From Melampsora larici-populina 98AG31 (Eukaryota; Basidiomycota; Pucciniomycetes; Pucciniales; Melampsoraceae): 64,000 bases of DNA. The notes under the pieces were generated by a model. It saw only the letters and a list, made by a program, of their open reading frames with translations. It was not told the origin of the DNA and did no database searches. The stretch's first letter is position 1; each line of letters begins with the position of its first letter. Position numbers and translations under genes: made by a program. Shown piece after piece: positions 56,394 to 64,000 of this stretch. The stretch covers positions 287,186 through 351,185 of the forward strand of contig NW_006768779.1 of the NCBI RefSeq assembly GCF_000204055.1, written 5' to 3'.

Positions 56394-56980
56394 CAAACTT
56401 AACAAAGTCCCTCGTTTTTGAGCTGTACTGGCCAGCTCAAACGAGGGACTTACGCGTAAAGTCGAAATTTTGGCGTGAGATCGGCCGGGGCTTTTGCCCA
56501 AAATCTAGTCTTCTTATGAAACGTTTTTTTACAATTATAAATTTACCTGGCCCAAAATTGAAAGATGTGCGCCCTGGATGTCTCTATAGCCTCGTACTCT
56601 CCGCTCCTAAATATGATGAGTGGTTGTGTAGATATGCATAAACTTCTTTCAGTGACCAAAGTCAAAAATCGAGTAATTTGGGCTGCTCCGCGTCTAAAAG
56701 TTGGGATTTGGGCGTAATTGAAACACCAAGATTCTCATTTATTTTCAGCACAACTCATGTTATTGGGATACTACAAGCGTGAGGTTGTAGCCAAGAGTGA
56801 GGCTCGCATTTTTCATTTTTGGGCTCAGGAAACTTATAATTGCAAAAAAAAGTTTTATAAGACAACTAGATTTTGACAAAAAGCCCCGGCCGATCTCACG
56901 CCAAAATTTCGACTTTACGCGTAAGTCCCTCGTTTGAGCTGGCCAGTACAGCTCAAAAACAAGGGACTTTGTTAAGTTTG
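56394..56980. mobile_element. Long-TIR MULE-like non-autonomous element (587 bp)
   Basis: Arms of about 185-200 bp (56394-~56590 and ~56785-56980) are reverse complements with few mismatches, beginning CAAACTTAACAAAGTCCCT. A perfect 9-bp target duplication, GGGTTTTGG, lies at 56385-56393 and 56981-56989. Each arm itself contains a smaller palindrome (ctgtactggccagctc) and one open frame in both copies (PAQTRDLRVKSKFW), which is a by-product of the inverted repeat. Long TIRs plus 9-bp duplication are the Mutator pattern. Confidence 0.92.
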
Positions 56981-57360
56981 GGGTTTTGGTGTCTTGAAAT
57001 TTTAATATGATCACTTTTTTCTTCTTCTTTTGAAGAATAATTTTGGTGTTTAAACCTATGTGCAAGCACACCCAATAAAGGAATTTGGTGGAATTAAAAC
57101 TTTTATATTATGTACTTCTTCATTTAGGGGATACAAAGTTGAATCCGGGCACGTGCCCGGGCATGTGCCCGGAAGTCCAGATCCCATTTTTGGCTGTAAA
57201 TCTCGATTCTGGACTTCCAGGCACATGCCCGGGCAGCCCTCCAACTTTGAACCCTTTGTAAGCCAGATATCCAGGCTCCTCAAGCAAGTTAGCCAGACGT
57301 CGAACGTTCAGCAGCTCCCCCATTTCATCATCCAAACTCGCAAGGCTACATTTCAATCTG

Positions 57361-59015
57361 ATGCCTCGTTTTACTCGAAAACATGACCTCAGAAGATCCA
57401 TTCAAGTAGCCCGACACTCAAGAAAACCGCTTGCTCACAAAAAAGTACCCTTCTTCGCAACCTTAGACCTCGATATTGCTGGGTTCCAGTTTCTTTTCCG
57501 AATGATTCACACTTTGAAAACCTTTCGCGAAGCTATCACCGAGGATGATCGAAGGAAGGCGGCTCTCACGCATCTTGTAGCTCTTATTGAGTTACTACCA
57601 GCCTTGGATCACAGCTACAACCTCCTTCGCTTGGGATATCAACTTCGCAGAAAGGCCACTTCAGAGCTTGCAATTCTGGACGAAGCCCTCACAATCTTAA
57701 ATCATAAACGGTTCTTTTTAAACAGGATCTCTCGTGGACGCAAGGAATTGCAAAACGCTTGGTTTTCCCAAGTGCTAATAGAAGGAGGTGATGGATTCAT
57801 CAAGCTAGTGAGTCAGTTTTAAAGAATTGCCTTTTAATTGCTGTCATACTTAGTCAGGATGCTTTTTAGGCACGAATGTCAAAAAGAGCTTTCAACATTC
57901 TGATTGATTTGATCGAGGACCATCCGATCTTCCATAACAACTCCCACATGAAGCAAGCACCCGTTTGGTGGCAGGCGTTGGTTGCCCTGGCGAACTTAGG
58001 AACCGGTGGTAATGGTGGTGACCATTTCCACCTGGCGAGGATGTTCAATTGCTCAGGTATTTTTCTCTTTCAGACATCGTTTTCAAGAGTATGAATTTGA
58101 TTCAACCTGTGTTCACAGAAGGGAGTGTCCAAAATTGGACCACTCGATTCATCTTAGCTGTACTCGATTTGAAATCAAAATACATGCGCTGGCCTTCGCC
58201 TCAAGAACGTTCGGCTTTGAAAGAAGAAATTAGCTCAATTTCATTCTTCAAAGGTTGTGTAGGATTCGTAGATGGCACTCTAATTCCGCTGGCTGCTGCA
58301 CCTCGTGAAAATCCCAAAGACTATTGGACCCGGAAGAATTTTTATGCTTACAACATCATGCTTGTATGCGACATTCATCGTCGGGTGATTTATTATGAGT
58401 TGGGCTGGTGTGGTAGTGTACATGACCAACGGGTCTTCAGGTCTTCACAGGTGAGTAATGTCTGTGATATATCTATCGTATACATACTGATGTATCAATG
58501 ATCTTTGATAAATATAGCTCTTTGAAAAACCCAATGACTTTTTCGATGATGGAGAATATCTTTTGGCAGACTCTGGTTACACGGTCTCTGATGTTGTGAT
58601 ACCTTGTCTCAGGCGGTGTCGAGGTAACAGCTTGCGGTCAGACGAAGACGCTTTCAATAAGGCAATCAGTGCAATACGAGTTATAATCGAGCATTGTAAT
58701 GGAATGGTCAAAGGACGTTTCCAATCATTGAAAGAACTTCGATTGGTTATCAGCAATGCTCTATTGGCCTTACGCGCTAATCAGTGGATTGAAGCATGTT
58801 TGATATTACATAACTTTCTCCTTTCAATCAAAGATTCGTGGTCTGGAGTTTTGGGAAACATAAGTGCTGGTCTTTCACCAGAAACAAGACCACGACAAGC
58901 CCCTCGCAAGGCTCCTGCGTTTGAAGATGAAGAAGCTATTTTGAGGACTGGTCGCAACACGAGTAGAAGGGATCAATTGTTTGCGGAATTTTTGGAAACA
59001 AGGAATAATGATTAA
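57361..59015 (+). CDS. PIF/Harbinger DDE transposase, apparently intact
   Basis: Nuclease that cuts and joins the Harbinger element; it works with the Myb/SANT protein encoded nearby. Start MPRFTRKHDLRRSIQVARHS at 57361. Exon 1 ends ...GGDGFIKL, and exon 2 (MSKRAFNILIDLIEDHPIFH...FHLARMFNCS) carries the helical HTH-type region. After an intron ending gttcacag near 58119, EGSVQNWTTRFILAV leads to the DDE_Tnp_4 domain: first Asp in GFVDGTLIPLAA (about 58265), DYWTRKNFYAYNIMLVCD, GSVHDQRVFRSSQ, an intron, second Asp in LLADSGYTVSDVVIPC (about 58565), Glu in IIEHCNGMVKGRFQSLK (about 58690). The tail contains WIEACLILHNFL and ends at 59015. Five in-frame exons, no stop, all three catalytic residues present. 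Confidence 0.9.
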
Positions 59016-59698
59016 ATTGAATTTCTTTTGATGTTAACCATTTATGTAAATATGATAGTTTCAGAAATTGCAATTAAAACCTTTTTGTCTTGAAAAATTT
59101 TGACTTTGACAAAAATTTTCGAGATGAAATCATCATGTGATATGATGACTGGATACAAGTGAACTCGATTTTTGGTAATACTTCGAGTGGGTGAATCAAA
59201 TAGTAACAAATTCATTTAAATATAAATTTCAAGGTCAACGTGTATTTGAAAAGCAACTTGTTGGTAAATTGTAAATACAATTTCATTTAGAGTACCAATT
59301 TCATTTAAATATAAATTTGAACTACAAGTGATTTTATACGTATTTTATGACTATTTCACTAATCAGATAGACTTTCTTTAAATTTAATATACCCTTGTTA
59401 AATCTTTGGGGACCTGATGGATTTATCAACGTCATATAGTATGTCAGAAGTTGAACGATATATCAATACATATTATAATTCAAGTATATAGAAAATTCAC
59501 ACTAACCTGGAGCCTCCATTAAGTCGCACTTGAACTTGATTGGACCATTGCTTGCGCTTGCTGAGCTGCAAGCATAGCATCATGTATATTCATATTATGG
59601 TCTCGCATTAATGTACTGATGAGTTGAGCATTTCTCAATACTTGTTGATGTTCCATCTCAGCCTTCATTTGCTGGATTTCAAGTAAGTGCTTCTCCTT
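59016..59698. other. Intergenic between convergent Harbinger genes
   Basis: AT-rich 3' flanks of the two genes; repeated atttcatttaaatataaattt (about 59210 and 59300). No gene seen. Confidence 0.5.
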
Positions 59699-61688
59699 TC
59701 AAGAATCTAAGTCAAATCGTTCACTACTCAATTTGACATCAGCCAATTCAATTTCAATTGAGGATTTCTTTTGGATTTGTTCTTCACTTAAGACCGGTTG
59801 TGATGTAGGTTGTCCAAACATAGCAGTATTCATATTGACAGCGAGTTGAGTCAAACGATCCATATTTTTTCCATGGTTGATAACCGCCTCACGCTCAATT
59901 GTGGAGGTGAAAGTATCTGCACCGGCGGAGGATGATCCATAATTTCGTCCTTCGAAAAGGCCTTGAATTGAAGAGGCTGAACCAGATTGGCGTGCTCGTT
60001 TGCTCATGGTCGATTGGCTTGCTGATTCCAAAGAATGTTTTGAAGAAGTGCGTTTGAGGGAACTGGAAGATAGTTGAGGTTGAGACCGAGTTTGAGAAGA
60101 TTGAAAAGCTCGAATTGGTGTGTAAGTATCACTAATTCCAGGAGTTTCATCAAAGTTGTCGTTCATAACTCTCCTCATCTCCTCCATAGTAATGTCATCG
60201 GATTGAGCGTCTGAATCCTCATTAGGTAAGTGTGAATCATTAACTAAGGATCCGTTCATCCCTTCATCCAATTGAGTGCGTTCTGAGCCGTTTTGGTCCA
60301 TCTCATAAGCTAAATTAGAATTGATAGAGTGTTCCCTCGCATCACGTTGGATTTGACCGTCATCCTTGCTTTCAACATTTCGAGAAGTAGCTGGTAAACT
60401 GCGGGTAGCAGCCAGTCTAACATTAGCATGCCGAGTTCCAAATACCGGCTCGAGTTCAAAGTAATATTTGCACAACTTCAAGATAGGCGCTGAAAGAATT
60501 GGACAACACCGCAAGCGCTACGCAACACAATGGATTTCGACCTATTTCCATTGCGTTGCGCAGTCGGCGCATTATTACGCTACGCAACCACTCCGCAATG
60601 GGGTGTTTTTTTTGTAACTTGCCGTTGCGGAGCGGTTGGGCAAATATTGCGGAAAATGTGCAATATTGCCCTATTTCCGCAATATTTGCCCTAAATAACC
60701 ATCAAAAACCGACCGCAATTGCGGTGCGGGTTTCTGACCAAGGGGTTTTTGAACCCGGATTGCGGAGCGCTGGCACCGCACTATATTGCGTTGCTATTGC
60801 GGCGCCCAAAAGCGCTACGCAACCGCACCACAACTGCAACATAGTGCGGTGCTCTTGCGGTATTGAATTGGAGAAGACAAATCAGAAATCGAACCAAAGG
60901 AACTGTGATCAACTGCGAATGCTTACCCATGGCTACCTTCTCTAACTTCAGCCATTCATCGTCTTCATCACCCCATCCCTTAGCAGCCTTAACTTCCTGC
61001 GCTGTCTTCCAACTACCCGCACCAGTCCGGTTACACTCTCCGTCAGCCTTCTGCCAAGCTTCCTCCAATCGGCCAATCTGTCAACCAAAGCCAAGTTTTA
61101 TATTGAGAAACAGAATCAATGAACACTATGATCAATCAACATCACATAAGAACTTACCTTTTTTCGGATAGAGTTTGCATCTCGCCATGTAATTCCATTC
61201 TCAATCAAGTAACGTTCAATCTCCTCAGCCACAGCTCTCTTTTCCGATTTGTTATCTTTGAATCTACTGAAATTGTCTTCATCCGTAAGCCAATTGAGCA
61301 ATAAGTACATTGAAGTTTTCCCATCCGCATTGTGATCGTGTTCCCATTGAACAGTAGTCTTGTTCCCTTTCTCATCGTCTTCTTGAGAGCTTTCATTGAT
61401 GGTCTTTGAGTTTTTGGACTTCTTAGATTTTTGTTGACGAGGTTTTGATTTACGAGGCGAGGAAGGTTTTGCTTGAGATGCCTTTGACTTACGAGGCATC
61501 TTTGCCTTTGTTGATTTATTTCTATTGGAAACACTTGAACCAGCTGATTGTGCCAGTTGAATCGCTCCAGTGAGCACTTGACTGAGAGTTGAAGGGTCTA
61601 GTTGTAGTTGGGTAGGATTTGGATCAGGTTCGGAAGATGGATCAGGTGAAATGATGTGATCCGAATGTAAATCTTGGGAAAAAGACAT
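59699..61688 (-). CDS. Harbinger Myb/SANT-like DNA-binding protein
   Basis: Partner protein that in Harbinger elements binds DNA and helps bring the transposase to the ends. Start MSFSQDLHSDHIISPDPSSE at 61688; a Lys/Ser/Pro-rich basic segment (about residues 60-95) suggests nuclear localisation. The Myb/SANT-like domain reads WEHDHNADGKTSMYLLLNWL..., VAEEIERYLIENGITWRDAN (about 61340-61170). After an intron come IGRLEEAWQKADGECNRTGA and AKGWGDEDDEWLKLEKVAMG. A 440-nt intron (about 60928-60489, containing a MITE) follows, then APILKLCKYYFELEPVFGTR, the conserved tail after Myb/SANT. The rest is Ser/Gln-rich with SKRARQSGSAS and ends at 59699. No stop in the chosen exons. Confidence 0.82.
60504..60864. 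mobile_element. hAT-type MITE in a Myb-gene intron (361 bp)
   Basis: GC-rich insert in an AT-rich intron. Left end CAACACCGCAAGCGC, right end reverse-complemented AATACCGCAAGAGC. It is flanked by an 8-bp direct repeat, gaattgga, at 60496-60503 and 60865-60872. The interior has many CCGCAA/TTGCGG and gcgttgcg subterminal motifs in both orientations, a hAT hallmark. It lies within the intron, so the splice sites (about 60928 and 60489) are untouched. Confidence 0.85.
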
Positions 61689-61896
61689 GGATGAAAATGA
61701 AATGAAACCTTATGTTTATTTGCGGAGCTTGATGGGATGGGAAAAGGGTGATCAGTTTCTGGGTGGAAAACTGGGTGGGGAACTGGGCGTCAAGCTGGGA
61801 AAAAAAAAATTGCCCAGATTTCAGCTGGTCTCCGGGAATCTGGACTTCCGGGCACATGCCCGGGCACGTGCCCGGATTCAACTTTGTATCCCCTAA

Positions 61897-62172
61897 TTGT
61901 GGTATCCACAGAGCTGAGCAGGCTGTTGTGAATATCAAAGATGGTCATTGATTATTACATATTCACACCATCGGTCACTAAAGTGGCGGTCCGCGGACCC
62001 AGCAGACGGTCCGAGTAATACGGTAGTGTACTGCATATGTATCATGTGCACATGTAATGTATGTAAAAGGTTTATTGATTTTTGAGTGTGGGACAAAAAT
62101 TTGAGACGCTCAAGTGCCAAAACCTCAAATTAGAACACCTATACTTCTCTCATCTAACAATAATCGATCAGA
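61897..62172. other. Upstream region of NSA2
   Basis: Contains a GC-rich interrupted repeat, gcggtccgcggaccc/agacggtccg (about 61984-62012), unlike the surrounding sequence. No gene. Confidence 0.4.
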
Positions 62173-63339
62173 ATGCCTCAAGGAGAATATATTGAAGAAT
62201 TCCAAAAGGTGAAAAGCGTTCAGTTGGTCGTATCCATAAATCGATATTGACCAATCTTTTCGCTTGATCGATTTTTTTTTTCAATTCATCTCAGCGTTCA
62301 GGAAGACGTTTGGATCATGAAGAAAGAACAAGAAAACGAGAGGCCAGAATGGTCCATAAACGATCTGCAATCTCTCAATCTATGCATGGTCATAAGGCCA
62401 AACTCCTTCATGCTCAACGTTACAGAGAGAAGGTAGAAATGAAGAAATTAATCAGACAACACGATAAGAAAGATGTCAAGACGAAATCTACTAAAGATGA
62501 TGGAGAAGGAGCTTTACCGACATATCTTTTGGATCGTGAAAAGGAGAACAAGGCTAAAGCTCTTAGTAGTGCTTTGAAAGAGAAACGAAAGGAGAAAGCA
62601 GGAAAATACTCTGTTCCACTTCCTAAGGTTAGGGGAATTGCTGAGGACGAGGTGTTCAAAGTGATGAAGACGGGTAAACGAAAACAAAAGGGCTGGAAGC
62701 GGATGGTCACCAAAGGCGAGTCTTGAATCGATTGTGTGGCTTGATATCGTTCTCATCTTAGTCGACTCCCTTTGATCCTTCTGCTCACATGATTTGAATA
62801 CGGTCAGCCACTTTTGTTCCTGAAAACTTTACAAGGAAACCGGTTAAGATGGAGCGATTCATTCGACCAATGGGACTGAGAATGAAGAAAGCCAATGTGA
62901 CACATCGTAAGTCATCACTCTGCAGCATGTTTCCTTCACATACTAATTTCTGGCATTCTGAATAGCTGAACTGCAGGCGACATTCCAACTACCTGTTATT
63001 GGAGTCAAAAAGAACCCTCAGTCTCCTATGTACACTCAACTAGGTGTCTTGACTAAGGGAACAGTCATTGAAGTGAACGTCTCTGAACTTGGGTTGGTGA
63101 CCACGGGTGGAAAGGTCGTTTGGGCCAAGTATGCTCGTGAGTTGTAAACCTTTTTCCTCATTGTACTATGATTTTATGGACTCATTGACCATTTATTCAA
63201 TTACTCCAGAGGTCACAAATAATCCTGAATTGGATGGTTGTCTGAACGCTGTGAGTTTTTGTTCCATATATCTTCATTCTATGAAATACTGATCGAGATA
63301 TTCCCACTTCGCTTGTATCCACAGGTATTGCTTGTATGA
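62173..63339 (+). CDS. NSA2: Ribosome biogenesis protein NSA2
   Basis: Nucleolar factor for 60S subunit maturation (27S pre-rRNA processing), homologous to eS8-type proteins. Exon 1 [12 protein letters not shown] starts at 62173, followed by a short intron ending cgttcag. Exon 2: [16 protein letters not shown]...[16 protein letters not shown]...[20 protein letters not shown]...KGWKRMVTK. Then an intron (about 62716-62810) and [20 protein letters not shown]...KKANVTH, followed by [20 protein letters not shown] and [20 protein letters not shown]. Last exons: [14 protein letters not shown] and LLV with TGA at 63337-63339. The total of roughly 260 residues equals the family length. Conserved in every block; no lesion. 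Confidence 0.93.
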
Positions 63340-64000
63340 TATTCTCTAACATTTTTCCTTCCTTCTATACCTATGAGCATCTGTGCTTCTACATCCAAAA
63401 TGATATTCAATACTTCCTCAATGTTCAAATTAAGCGGAGTGTTTGCCCAAATAAAGTGACATCGTTGCAACCTGCCGTCTTCTTACTCACACTACTGGAA
63501 TATAATGACTTTTCCTGAGTTCGAGTGTAATATTCGATGTGAGATTGTTACCTCAGAATCAGACGTGCCTAATAGTATCCTATCCAATAATAAAGTTACA
63601 AATTCATTGCCAAGCTTGTCTTGACGCTGAAACACTCACAATCATGTCAGATGAAATCATAAGTCACACAGAAATAAGCATTGATCCAAAGCGAGTGACG
63701 GGCCAAGACTAACAACATTCACCTTCATCCACCAAACCATTTCCCCAATATTCAGGTAATAATTACTTCTTGTGCTCTGTACATCAAATAGAATAAAATA
63801 CACTCAATAAAATCTATGTATGTCAAACAGATAAGTAATCACTTTGCCAGATTAAAAACAAAACGATCGAATTCAGGGTTTCAACCCAATCCAAAAATCC
63901 TCCAACATCAACTTAAATGTAAGTCATAACAAATGAATCATAACGATAACTCAGACTAATCACTCAGAGAGTGTGGTGGTTGAGCAAAGAGCTTTAATCC
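63340..64000. other. 3' flank of NSA2; possible gene end at the window edge
   Basis: Mostly AT-rich without a gene. On the minus strand the last 45 bases read GLKLFAQPPHSLSD followed by TAG at about 63958-63956, which could be the C-terminus of a gene lying beyond the window; too short to judge. Confidence 0.25.

Larger units (their letters stand above)
57124..61896. mobile_element. PIF/Harbinger transposon, complete (about 4.77 kb)
   Basis: Bounded by a perfect 56-bp inverted repeat: 57127-57182 and 61838-61893, beginning GGGGATACAAAGTTGAATCC and including nested cccgggcacgtgcccggg palindromes; TTA/TAA adds three more paired bases. Just inside the left end a partial inverted copy of the repeat (about 57209-57250) makes a second fold-back. 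It carries two convergent genes, transposase (plus) and Myb/SANT protein (minus), the usual two-gene Harbinger set. No simple 3-bp direct repeat is seen outside the ends. Confidence 0.9.

Noticed and set aside
1..64000. tRNA or rRNA genes
   Set aside because: No clear tRNA B-box with matching stems and no rRNA-like sequence was recognised by eye; a tRNAscan-SE/Infernal run would settle it.

Overview
The window looks like gene-poor, transposon-packed DNA from a basidiomycete, most likely a rust fungus (Pucciniales). The reasons are short GT-AG introns of about 50-100 nt in nearly every gene, an AT-rich background, a CxC-type KDZ transposase, a TET/JBP-like 2OG-Fe(II) oxygenase remnant of the kind expanded in rusts, and orthologues of general eukaryotic genes (SR140/U2SURP, NSA2, dienelactone hydrolase). 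The organism call is an inference from gene content; no rRNA or tRNA was recognised.

Layout. 1-14 kb: dispersed palindromic TGTGTATACAC-type minisatellites, a KDZ transposase (minus) broken by stop codons, a ~180-bp satellite with a 4-unit higher-order period, a broken TET-like oxygenase, a small CACTx-type MITE, and a FAR1/MULE-type gene ending in an OTU-like domain, interrupted by an assembly gap. 14-30 kb: three decayed Helitron Rep-helicase genes. The first (plus) and second (minus) converge on two small TATA-driven three-exon genes of unknown function. The third carries a MITE whose excision in silico restores its reading frame. A decayed purine nucleoside phosphorylase gene lies between Helitrons 2 and 3. 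30-37 kb: an unknown nuclear-looking gene, then a hAT element with terminal inverted repeats and an apparently intact multi-exon transposase. 39.9-47.2 kb is the main host-gene island: a small secreted cysteine-rich protein (effector-like), dienelactone hydrolase, and the splicing factor SR140. 47-62 kb: MITEs, a TIR-bounded DDE transposon (52.3-55.5 kb), a long-TIR MULE-like element with a 9-bp target duplication, and a PIF/Harbinger element (57.1-61.9 kb) carrying both its transposase and its Myb/SANT partner, with a hAT-type MITE in an intron. 62.2-63.3 kb: the ribosome-biogenesis gene NSA2.

How it fits together. The host genes keep clean exon structure while most transposon genes in the first 30 kb carry premature stops, mostly TGA. 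At least two of these sit where a family Arg is expected, so CGA-to-TGA decay (CpG deamination or RIP-like mutation) is plausible. In contrast the hAT, the DDE element and the Harbinger element look coding-intact and could be recent or still mobile. At least six small non-autonomous elements can be delimited by terminal inverted repeats, most with matching target-site duplications, so the window records several separate transposition histories.
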